From: Rhodanobacteraceae bacterium
GTDB taxonomy: Bacteria; Pseudomonadota; Gammaproteobacteria; Xanthomonadales; Rhodanobacteraceae
Direction of reading: 5' to 3'
Length of the DNA: 64,000 nucleotides
NCBI GenBank assembly: GCA_003142815.1
Contig: PLNP01000053.1
Location: 56,487-120,486 of the forward strand
The position numbers and the translations under genes were made by a program. Positions 57,906 to 64,000 of the stretch are shown in pieces. The first letter of the stretch is position 1; every line of letters starts with the position of its first letter. The notes beneath the pieces were generated by a model. That model was not told the DNA's origin. It saw only the letters and a program-made list of their open reading frames with translations, and did not search any database.

Positions 57906-58082
57906 TCAGGACTCCGCGGTCGCGGCCGCGCCGTTGGATGGCGCGTCGGGCTGCGCGACCGACGTCTCGTCGGCGCCCGCGGCGGCATTCTTGGCGCGTT
58001 TGCGCAGGAGTTTCTCGTCCTGCTGCTTCTTCTTCGCGAGATCGCGCTGCCGCTTGTCGAACTTGTAGTTGGGTTTTGCCAT
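57906..58082 (-). CDS. small basic protein of unknown function
   Basis: 58 aa: a strongly basic helix (KFDKRQRDLAKKKQQDEKLL, RKRAKN) followed by an Ala/Pro/Ser-rich tail. Short proteins starting MAKPNYxF(D/E)KRQRDLAKKKK are widespread in proteobacteria without known function. A nucleic-acid or ribosome-associated role would fit the composition but is unproven. It lies downstream of the cold-shock gene, past that gene's terminator. Confidence 0.75.
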   Translation of the reverse strand: MAKPNYKFDKRQRDLAKKKQQDEKLLRKRAKNAAAGADETSVAQPDAPSNGAAATAES

Positions 58083-58138
58083 CGACCTCTCCGTTGTCGC
58101 CCACATTGGCGCGGCGGGCTCGCGCATCGCACGTGCAC

Positions 58139-58168
58139 AAAAAACCCCGGACATTTCGGCCCGGGGTT
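58139..58168 (-). terminator. intrinsic terminator of the cold-shock gene
   Basis: On the minus strand AACCCCGG pairs with CCGGGGTT around a 10-base loop and is followed by six T. It lies 26 bp after the cold-shock stop codon. Confidence 0.88.
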
Positions 58169-58194
58169 CGTCGGTCTCTACGACGCGCGGTGGC

Positions 58195-58404
58195 TTACGC
58201 CATCTGCACTTCGTCGGCCTGCATGCCTTTCTGGCCCTGCACGGCGATGAAGCTGACGCGCTGGCCTTCGGCCAAGCTCTTGAACCCCGTGCCCTGGATG
58301 GAGCGGAAATGCACGAACAGGTCCGCGCCGCTTTCCGGCGTGATGAAACCAAAACCCTTCGCGTCGTTGAACCACTTGACGGTACCCATCTGACGATCTG
58401 CCAT
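58195..58404 (-). CDS. cold-shock protein, CspA family
   Basis: 69 aa, single cold-shock (OB) domain: [20 protein letters not shown] with RNP1 KGFGFI, then DLFVHFRSI (RNP2) and [20 protein letters not shown]. Single-stranded nucleic-acid chaperone. Start ATG 58404, with CAGGAG upstream. The 240-bp upstream region to dnaG has no gene and is long enough for the 5' leader typical of csp mRNAs. Confidence 0.95.
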   Translation of the reverse strand: MADRQMGTVKWFNDAKGFGFITPESGADLFVHFRSIQGTGFKSLAEGQRVSFIAVQGQKGMQADEVQMA

Positions 58405-58645
58405 GACTGACTCCTGAAACTCTAACAAGGGAAACTCGCGGCCAAGGGACATCCCGAACCGAGACTGGGTTGCTAAGGAGAAAGCAGCGAGGTGAGGCGA
58501 TGGAGCGAATCGTAAGATCAACCGCATCGGGCCACGATTCACAGTGACCCTGGCAAACACAGTGCACCCATATTACACGGTATCGGCTTCCAATGCGAGC
58601 CCGAAGATGAACGAACGCTGCAGGCCGGGCGCTCTTCCGCAGCGG

Positions 58646-60457
58646 CTATTGGGGGCGTACTTCCTTCACCGCGAGCAACTGGCGCAGTTCGTTTCTCTCT
58701 TCTTCGGTCAAGCCCGCTGCACCTTTCATCTCGAGCTCCTTCAGCCGCAACTGCAAATCTGATCGGCGCTGGGATTCGGTCTGGCGATCGAGCTGGTTGA
58801 TGGCGCCAAGAAACTCCGCGCGGCTTTCGTCTTCGCCACCGGGAAAGTCCATCACGGCGAGCTTCTGCAACGCCTTCGCCTCTTCACGCTCGGCAAAATG
58901 CTCGAGCAGCGCGCCGGTCGTGATGTCCGGGCGTGCACGGCACACGCCGATCAGTTCGATCAGCAGCGGCACGCCGGGTTGGCGCAGCTCGGCGAACGCC
59001 CACGGCGGTTCCAGCGCGGAGGCGAGGGCAGGTCGCTGCACGAGCAGCGCGACCGCGGAGCGCACCAGCGAACGTTGCTGCGGGCGTGTGCTGCGCGCGC
59101 GTGCAGGCGCGACGTCTGCCGGTGCGGCGATCTGCACGTGCACGCCGGTCGACTTGTCGAGCTCGGCCAGCATCAGGTCGCGGAACGCACCGTCCGGAAT
59201 CTGCGCGAGCAGCGGCCGCGCGCGTTCGGCGAGGCGCGCCTTGCCATCGAGACTCGTGAGGTTCACGTCTTTGCCGAGCTCGGCGAAGAAGAACTGGCTG
59301 AGCGGCGTCGCATTCTTCAGGCGCTGTTCGAAACCGTCGAGGCCTTCCTTGCGGATCAGCGAATCCGGATCCTCGCCGTCGGGCAGGAACAGGAACAGCG
59401 CCTGGCGACCGTCGCGCATGCGCGGCAGCACCGACTCGACCGCGCGCCACGCAGCGTGGCGACCGGCGCGGTCGCCGTCGAAGCAGAAGTACACATCGGC
59501 GCATTGTCTGAAGAGTATTTCCGCATGATCGCGCGTGGTCGCGGTGCCGAGCGTCGCGACCGCCTGGGTCACACCGAACTGGTGCAGGCTGATCGCGTCC
59601 ATGTAGCCTTCGACGACGATCAGGCGCGCAATCTTCTGGTTCGCCTCGCGCACCTGCCACAGACCGAACAGCTCATGGCCCTTGTGGAATAGTGGTGTCT
59701 CGGGCGAGTTCAGGTATTTCGGGCCGTCGCTTTTTTGAAAAGTGCGGGCAGGGATGCCCGCTGTTTGATTCTCGCGATCAGGATGATCGCTTGAATTCGA
59801 AGCCAGCACGCGACCGCCAAACGCGATCGTGCGACCGCGACGATCGAGAATCGGAAACATCACGCGATCGCGGAAACGGTCGTATTTGGTGCCGCGCTCG
59901 CCGCTGGTCAGCATGCCGGTTTTTTCGAGCAGGGCTATACGTTGCGCATTCGTGCCGAGCGCGTTCTTCAATGCATCCCACTGGTCCGGCGCGTAGCCGA
60001 GGTTGAAGCGTGCAAGGTTCGCCTCGTCGAGGCCGCGCTTCGCGAAATACTCGCGTGCCGTTTCGTTCTCGCCCAGCTGGCGCCGGTAGAACTTTGCCGC
60101 CGCGTCGAGCAGGTTGTAGAGGTCGGTTGCATCCTCACGCGGAGCCTCGCGGCCGCCTTCATACGGCACCTTGAGGCCGGCGCGGCTCGCGAGTTCCTCG
60201 ACCGCATCGGGAAACTCGAGGCGGTCGTAGTTCATCAGGAAGCCGATCGCGCTGCCGTGCGCGCCGCAGCCGAAACAGTGATAGAACTGCTTGGCCGGGC
60301 TCACCGTGAACGAGGGCGAGCGCTCGTCATGGAACGGGCAGCGCGCCGACCAGTCGCGCCCGGCCTTCTTCAAAGGCACGCGCTCCTGGATCACGTCGAC
60401 GATATCGACGCGGGCCAGAAGATCGTCGATGAATTGTTCGGGAATGCGGCCGGGCAT
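58646..60457 (-). CDS. dnaG: DNA primase DnaG with in-frame repeat insertion
   Basis: 603 aa. Zinc-binding domain (CPFHDERSPSFTVSPAKQFY, HCFGCGAHGSAIGFLM), RNA polymerase/TOPRIM core (KYDRFRDRVMFPILDRRGRT, KYLNSPETPLFHKGHELFGL, RLIVVEGYMDAISLHQFGV, ADVYFCFDGDRAGRHAAWRA) and C-terminal helicase-binding domain. Between GGRVL and GPKYLNSPET most primases have only a few residues. Here about 23 extra (ASNSSDHPDRENQTAGIPAR, TFQKSD) are encoded by a 65-bp hairpin repeat. Catalytic acidic residues are intact, so the enzyme is presumably active. Third gene of rpsU-yqeY-dnaG; rpoD does not follow. Confidence 0.96.
   Translation of the reverse strand: MPGRIPEQFIDDLLARVDIVDVIQERVPLKKAGRDWSARCPFHDERSPSFTVSPAKQFYHCFGCGAHGSAIGFLMNYDRLEFPDAVEELASRAGLKVPYEGGREAPREDATDLYNLLDAAAKFYRRQLGENETAREYFAKRGLDEANLARFNLGYAPDQWDALKNALGTNAQRIALLEKTGMLTSGERGTKYDRFRDRVMFPILDRRGRTIAFGGRVLASNSSDHPDRENQTAGIPARTFQKSDGPKYLNSPETPLFHKGHELFGLWQVREANQKIARLIVVEGYMDAISLHQFGVTQAVATLGTATTRDHAEILFRQCADVYFCFDGDRAGRHAAWRAVESVLPRMRDGRQALFLFLPDGEDPDSLIRKEGLDGFEQRLKNATPLSQFFFAELGKDVNLTSLDGKARLAERARPLLAQIPDGAFRDLMLAELDKSTGVHVQIAAPADVAPARARSTRPQQRSLVRSAVALLVQRPALASALEPPWAFAELRQPGVPLLIELIGVCRARPDITTGALLEHFAEREEAKALQKLAVMDFPGGEDESRAEFLGAINQLDRQTESQRRSDLQLRLKELEMKGAAGLTEEERNELRQLLAVKEVRPQ
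59731..59795 (-). repeat. 65-bp two-hairpin repeat inside dnaG
   Basis: Minus strand: TTCAAGCGATCATCCTGATC, GCGAGAATCAAACAGCGGGC, ATCCCTGCCCGCACTTTTCA, then AAAAA. It aligns end to end with 47898-47960. Hairpin 2 is GCGGGCA/TGCCCGC here versus GCGGCCA/TGGCCGC there, a paired change. Read in frame, it encodes SSDHPDRENQTAGIPARTFQ of the primase. Confidence 0.8.
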
Positions 60458-60617
60458 GAGATGTCAAGAATGCCACGCTTGCGCAGCGGTGCCGCCAGGT
60501 TTCGGCGGGAGGGACCCTTCGAGAAGCTCAGGACAGGCGTCAACCCCGGCGCCCCATGTCATCCGGTCAGTCTGGAATGCGCGCCAGGATTGAATTCCTT
60601 CCGACGGCGCGACCGCC

Positions 60618-60740
60618 GTGGCCGGTGTGGCCCTCGGCGCGGTGCTCTTCTGGCGGGTTTGGTGCGAGCTGATGGTCGTGCTGTTCAATATCTACCTTGT
60701 GCTGAAGTCCATCCGCGACCGCGGCACCGGCGCGCTCTGA
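60618..60740 (+). pseudogene. C-terminal remnant of a DUF4282-type membrane protein
   Basis: A short frame reads VAGVALGAVLFWRVWCELMV, VLFNIYLVLKSIRDRGTGAL, stop. The phrase RVWCEL-VVLFNI-LxxIRD matches the end of DUF4282 proteins. The N-terminal part is absent: repeat sequence (CCCTTCGAGAAGCTCAGGAC) precedes it. A gene tail left in the dnaG-yqeY gap (60458-60789). Confidence 0.5.
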
Positions 60741-60748
60741 GCGTCGAC

Positions 60749-60780
60749 CGGATGGAGCCGCGCCTGTGCGGTTCCATCCG
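60749..60780. terminator. strong hairpin between yqeY and the DUF4282 remnant
   Basis: CGGATGGA-G-CCGC pairs with GCGG-T-TCCATCCG around a six-base loop, 9 bp after the yqeY stop on the minus strand. There is no clear T-tract, so it may be an mRNA-stabilising or attenuating hairpin before dnaG rather than a full terminator. Confidence 0.5.
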
Positions 60781-60789
60781 ATTTCCGCG

Positions 60790-61233
60790 TCAACCGAGCT
60801 TCTGCTTGATCAGCATCGATATTTGACCCATGTCGGCCCGGCCGGCGACCTGCGGTTTCACGAGTGCGACGACCTTGCCCATGTCCTTGACGCTGGCCGC
60901 GCCGGCATCCGCGACGGCCTTGCTGACGATCGCCTCGATCTCGGCCGCCGAGAGTTGCGCTGGCTGATAGGTCTGGATCACGCCGACCTCGAACTCCTCC
61001 TTCGTAGCCAGGTCTTCGCGGCCGGCGGCACGGAACTGGGTAATCGAGTCGCGACGCTGCTTGAGCATCTTCTCGATCGCGGTAAGTACCTGCGCGTCGT
61101 CGAGCGTGATGCGCTCGTCGACTTCGCGCTGCTTGATCGCCGCATTGATCAGGCGGATCACGCCGAGGCGGTCCTTGTCGCCGCCCTTCATCGCGGCCTT
61201 CATGTCTTCGATGAGTTGTTCTTTGAGCGACAT
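60790..61233 (-). CDS. yqeY: YqeY/GatB-domain protein
   Basis: 147 aa, all helical: MSLKEQLIEDMKAAMKGGDK, RLGVIRLINAAIKQREVDER, RRDSITQFRAAGREDLATKE, LSAAEIEAIVSKAVADAGAA and SVKDMGKVVALVKPQVAGRA, then ADMGQIS. The YqeY family shares the tRNA-binding tail domain of GatB; function is unclear. RBS GGAGGTG precedes ATG 61233. Sits between rpsU and dnaG as in many gammaproteobacteria. Confidence 0.92.
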   Translation of the reverse strand: MSLKEQLIEDMKAAMKGGDKDRLGVIRLINAAIKQREVDERITLDDAQVLTAIEKMLKQRRDSITQFRAAGREDLATKEEFEVGVIQTYQPAQLSAAEIEAIVSKAVADAGAASVKDMGKVVALVKPQVAGRADMGQISMLIKQKLG

Positions 61234-61263
61234 CGGGCACCTCCGCAGAAACAATGGAAACGC

Positions 61264-61295
61264 AAAAAGCCGGCATCGCTTGCGCAATGCCGGCT
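61264..61295 (-). terminator. terminator/attenuator between rpsU and yqeY
   Basis: On the minus strand AGCCGGCAT pairs with ATGCCGGCT around a 10-base loop, followed by TTTTT. It is positioned to reduce readthrough from rpsU into yqeY-dnaG, as known for the E. coli rpsU-dnaG operon. Confidence 0.88.
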
Positions 61296-61344
61296 GATGA
61301 ACAGCCCTTTCACCGAGCAGGCGGGCCAGACGGCCCACCAGCGA

Positions 61345-61560
61345 TCAATACAAACGCTGTTTCTTGGTCACGTCGCGCGAAATGCGGCGCAGATGACGCT
61401 TGACCGCGGCGGCGCGCTTGCGCTTGCGCTCCTGGGTCGGCTTTTCGTAGAACTCGCGCTTGCGTACTTCAGCCAGGACACCGGCCTTTTCGCAGGTGCG
61501 CTTGAAGCGGCGCAGGGCAAATTCGAATGGTTCGTTTTCGCGAACTTTGACGTTGGGCAT
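61345..61560 (-). CDS. rpsU: 30S ribosomal protein S21
   Basis: 71 aa: [60 protein letters not shown]. The complete S21 pattern. First gene of the macromolecular synthesis operon; divergent from tsaD with 61 bp between starts, the classical arrangement. Confidence 0.98.
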   Translation of the reverse strand: MPNVKVRENEPFEFALRRFKRTCEKAGVLAEVRKREFYEKPTQERKRKRAAAVKRHLRRISRDVTKKQRLY

Positions 61561-61621
61561 ACACTCACTCTCCGCTACACTTCGGCCCGGGGCTGACGGG
61601 CGAGCCGCGTATTCTATCGTG

Positions 61622-62671
61622 ATGAATCAGCCATTTGCAAAACGAGTCACGCCGGGACCGGTACTCGGCGTGGAAACATCCTGCGACGAGACCGGCGTGG
61701 CGATCTTCGATCCGGCCCGCGGCCTGCTCGCGCACTCGCTGTACAGCCAGATCCGCATGCACGCCGATTACGGCGGCGTGGTGCCGGAACTGGCCTCGCG
61801 TGATCATGTGCGCAAGCTCATCCCGCTGGTCCGCGAGACGCTCGCCCAAGCCGGGCTCGGCGTCGGCGATCTGGGCGGCGTGGCCTATACGGCGGGCCCC
61901 GGTCTGGTTGGCGCGCTGCTGGTCGGCGCGGCCGTCGCGCGTGCGCTGGCCTGGGCGCTGGAGCTGCCGGCGATCGGCGTGCACCACATGGAAGGTCACC
62001 TGCTCGCGCCACTGCTGGAGCCCGCGCCGCCCGCGCCGCCGTTTGTGGCGCTGCTGGTCTCAGGTGGCCATTCGATGTTGATCGAAGTGTCCGCGATCGG
62101 CCGCTACCGGCTGCTCGGCGACACCCTCGATGACGCCGCCGGCGAAGCGTTCGACAAGACCGCGAAACTCATGGAGTTGCCGTACCCAGGCGGTCCGGCG
62201 TTGGCGAAACTTGCCGAACAGGGCAGGGCGGGCGCATTCCGCTTCTCGCGCCCGATGACCGATCGGCCGGGTCTCGATTTCAGCTTTTCGGGCCTGAAAA
62301 CGCAGGTCCTGCTGGCGTGGCGGGCCAGCGACAAGACCGCGCAGACCAAGGCCGATATCGCGCGTGCGTTCGAGGAGGCGGTCGTCGACACGCTCGCGAT
62401 CAAGTGCCGCCGCGCGCTCGCCGCGACCGGCGCTCGCACGCTCGTCGTCGCCGGCGGTGTCGGCGCGAACCGCCATTTGCGCCAGCAATTGGCCGACACC
62501 GGCGCGCGCGAGGGATTCCAAGTACATTTTCCGCGCTTCGAATTCTGCACCGACAATGGCGCGATGATCGCGCTCGCCGGCGCGTTGCGGCTGCAGGCTG
62601 GCCAGTTCGAGACGGCGGCGATCAAGGTGCAGCCGCGCTGGGCGCTGGAAACACTCGCGCCGCTGGCCTGA
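61622..62671 (+). CDS. tsaD: tRNA threonylcarbamoyladenosine synthase subunit TsaD
   Basis: 349 aa. ASKHA-fold enzyme completing t6A37 on ANN-decoding tRNAs. [55 protein letters not shown], metal-binding [69 protein letters not shown] and [12 protein letters not shown] are all present. Start ATG 61622. Folate genes follow on the same strand, 34 bp away. Confidence 0.97.
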   Translation: MNQPFAKRVTPGPVLGVETSCDETGVAIFDPARGLLAHSLYSQIRMHADYGGVVPELASRDHVRKLIPLVRETLAQAGLGVGDLGGVAYTAGPGLVGALLVGAAVARALAWALELPAIGVHHMEGHLLAPLLEPAPPAPPFVALLVSGGHSMLIEVSAIGRYRLLGDTLDDAAGEAFDKTAKLMELPYPGGPALAKLAEQGRAGAFRFSRPMTDRPGLDFSFSGLKTQVLLAWRASDKTAQTKADIARAFEEAVVDTLAIKCRRALAATGARTLVVAGGVGANRHLRQQLADTGAREGFQVHFPRFEFCTDNGAMIALAGALRLQAGQFETAAIKVQPRWALETLAPLA

Positions 62672-62705
62672 GTGGCGCAAACAGCCAACGACCGGAACGC
62701 ATCGC

Positions 62706-63062
62706 GTGGACAAAGTCTTCATCGAGGGATTGGACGTCGACACCGTGATCGGCGCCTACGACTGGGAGCGCCAGATCCGCCAGCGTCTGCTGCTGGATCT
62801 GGAGATGACCTTCGACTGCCATCGTGCGGGCGCCTCCGACGCATTGGCCGACTCGCTCGACTACAACGCGGTCGCCGGCGCCGTCACCGCTTTGGTCCAG
62901 GCCAGCCGTTGCGAACTTTTGGAGGCTTTGGCCGAGCGTGTTGCGGCGATGGTGTTGCGCGAATTCCCGGTGGCGCACTTGCGTTTGTGCGTGCGCAAAC
63001 CCGGTGCGGTGAAGAACGCGGCCGCGGTCGGCATCGTCGTCGAACGCAGCGTGGCGGTTTGA
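62706..63062 (+). CDS. folB: dihydroneopterin aldolase
   Basis: 118 aa: MDKVFIEGLDVDTVIGAYDW, ERQIRQRLLLDLEMTFD, DSLDYNAVAGAVTALVQASR, CELLEALAERVAAMVLREFP and LRLCVRKPGAVKNAAAVGIV. Converts dihydroneopterin to the HPPK substrate in folate synthesis (glycolaldehyde release). Starts with GTG 62706. folK begins five bases after the stop. Confidence 0.95.
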   Translation: MDKVFIEGLDVDTVIGAYDWERQIRQRLLLDLEMTFDCHRAGASDALADSLDYNAVAGAVTALVQASRCELLEALAERVAAMVLREFPVAHLRLCVRKPGAVKNAAAVGIVVERSVAV

Positions 63063-63067
63063 TCGCG

Positions 63068-63478
63068 ATGCGTCGCTGGTTGCTGCTGCTCGGATCGAAC
63101 CTGGCGCACGACACCCGTGTGCGCGACGCACTGGAGCGGTTGTCGAGCCTTGGCCAAGCGACGCCGCTGACGTCGATCCAGCATTTTCCATCGCATGACG
63201 GCAACCGCGGCGAGTACTACAATGCGCTGGCTGTCCTCGCCGTCGATGTCCCACGGGGTGTTCTGACCGACCGGCTGCGGCAGTTGGAAGTCGCGCTGGG
63301 TCGCCGGCGCGATGCCGATGGCGAGGTCGCCATCGACGTGGATATTCTCGCCATGTCCGATGGCGAACGCTGGCTGGCCGACACGCACGCGCTGGCCAAG
63401 GGCGAATTCGAACGTCTGCCGGTCGCGACGCTGCTGCGGCAGGCCGCTATCACGGTCGAACGCGATAGTTCAGGGTGA
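63068..63478 (+). CDS. folK: HPPK-like 2-amino-4-hydroxy-6-hydroxymethyldihydropteridine pyrophosphokinase
   Basis: 136 aa: MRRWLLLLGSNLAHDTRVRD, SHDGNRGEYYNALAVLAVDV, LRQLEVALGRRRDADGEVAI and DVDILAMSDGERW. The GSN start, YYNALA and GRRR...IDVDIL positions match FolK. It is shorter than E. coli HPPK (159 aa), and the flexible loop region is compact; activity is probable. Coupled to folB. Confidence 0.85.
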   Translation: MRRWLLLLGSNLAHDTRVRDALERLSSLGQATPLTSIQHFPSHDGNRGEYYNALAVLAVDVPRGVLTDRLRQLEVALGRRRDADGEVAIDVDILAMSDGERWLADTHALAKGEFERLPVATLLRQAAITVERDSSG

Positions 63479-63564
63479 GGAAACACTAGGGATCGTTTCG
63501 CCGTGGATCTGTCACTACGAGCCGCTATGGAATCCCGCTGAAACCGCCTCATGAATCCGCGGCT

Positions 63565-64000
63565 TCAGACGTACAGCAGGCGGCCGCCGTCAATCGGCAG
63601 GATGGCACCGCTGCAATAGCTGGCGTCGCGCAGCAGGAACAGCACGGCGGTGGCGATTTCCTGTGGCGAACCCTGGCGGCCAAGCGTCGTGCGTTGCTCG
63701 ACGGTGGCCTGCGTCTCGGCCTTGATCTCGTTGGTCGACCACAGGACATTGCCAGGCGCGATTGCATTGACGCGGACGTGCGGGCCGAGCTCAACCGCCA
63801 GCGCCCGCGTTGCCATCACCAGCGCGGCCTTGGCCATGCAATAGACGCTGTGCCCCGCGAGCGGCCGTTCCGCGTAGATATCGACGAGGTTGACGATCGC
63901 GCCGCGGCGCGCGGCGAGATGCGGCGCGGCGGCCTGGGCCAGGAATAGCGGCGCGCGCGCATTCGCCGCGAACAACTCATCCCATTGCGCTGGCGTGATC
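63565..64000 (-). CDS. folM: FolM/pteridine-reductase-like short-chain dehydrogenase (5' end outside window)
   Basis: The C-terminal 144 residues of an SDR are visible: ITPAQWDELFAANARAPLFL, AAAPHLAARRGAIVNLVDIY, catalytic YCMAKAALVMATRALAVELG, VRVNAIAPGNVLW and SGAILPIDGGRLLYV. The TxGxxxGxG cofactor loop lies beyond the window. The Y-C-M-A-K site and the NLVDIYAERPL stretch resemble pteridine reductase/dihydromonapterin reductase. Convergent with folK, so pterin genes flank each other here. Confidence 0.82.
   Translation of the reverse strand, partial: ITPAQWDELFAANARAPLFLAQAAAPHLAARRGAIVNLVDIYAERPLAGHSVYCMAKAALVMATRALAVELGPHVRVNAIAPGNVLWSTNEIKAETQATVEQRTTLGRQGSPQEIATAVLFLLRDASYCSGAILPIDGGRLLYV

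Overview
The window looks like a chromosomal segment of a high-GC gammaproteobacterium, most likely order Lysobacterales (Xanthomonadales) and perhaps Rhodanobacteraceae. The reasons are the protein repertoire (DusB, LpxO, a TrpS with a C-terminal extension, a long cox cluster with ctaC-ctaD-small ORF-ctaG-ctaE), the many hairpin repeats between genes, and an F-x-DGF-[DE] motif in several exported proteins. No rRNA, tRNA, CRISPR array, transposase or phage gene was recognised. The organism assignment is inference.

Layout. 1-4282 (minus): an RND multidrug efflux permease cut by the window edge, with its MdtA-like adaptor. 4.7-5.9 kb: msrA and msrB (methionine sulfoxide repair). 6.0-6.5 kb: a multi-hairpin repeat and the tail of a possible AbiEii-type protein. 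6.5-10.1 kb: a TonB-dependent receptor and arginase. 10.1-12.7 kb (minus): a CAP-domain exported protein, a junction of two broken genes (TonB receptor joined to a CysA-like ATPase) and an exported unknown. 12.8-16.3 kb: trpS, lpxO and convergent dusB. 16.3-21.6 kb (minus): a frameshifted delta-60 protein, ribokinase, an OmpA lipoprotein with a DUF4398 partner, and a CNT nucleoside transporter. 21.8-28.4 kb: an LtaS-like phosphotransferase, then a decayed indolepyruvate ferredoxin oxidoreductase in two pieces around an intact GAF-GGDEF-EAL gene. 28.6-33.8 kb: a HipA/YjjJ-like kinase, a SWIM-SNF2 helicase and a CopG/BrnA-type antitoxin remnant. 34.0-41.3 kb: a Dph6-like enzyme, a DUF938 methyltransferase, an SpmA/SpmB-like membrane protein, LigB, an exported esterase and a FadL-like porin. 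41.8-44.9 kb (minus): PutA. 45.3-53.5 kb: the aa3 cytochrome oxidase cluster with structural subunits, copper assembly, SURF1, an SCO-like protein, and heme A and heme O synthesis. 53.7-57.9 kb: glutathione peroxidase, a DUF442-like phosphatase, an MHS transporter and an FAD oxidoreductase. 57.9-61.6 kb (minus): cold-shock protein, dnaG, yqeY and rpsU (macromolecular synthesis operon, without rpoD beside dnaG). 61.6-64 kb: tsaD, folB and folK, with a convergent folM-like reductase cut by the window end.

The cox genes form one functional unit: ctaB and ctaA make heme A, CtaG and probably the SCO-like protein deliver copper, SURF1 helps cofactor insertion, and CtaC/D/E are the enzyme. folB, folK and the folM-like gene point to pterin/folate metabolism. 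MsrA, MsrB and Gpx cover peroxide and methionine-sulfoxide stress.

The most unusual content lies between or inside genes. There is a four-hairpin element in two copies whose linkers are conserved while the stem arms change in a compensatory way. A 63-65 bp two-hairpin repeat has one copy in frame inside the essential primase gene dnaG. A ~110 bp element occurs three times. A short F-x-DGF-[DE] motif is shared by three unrelated exported proteins. Several loci show clear gene decay.
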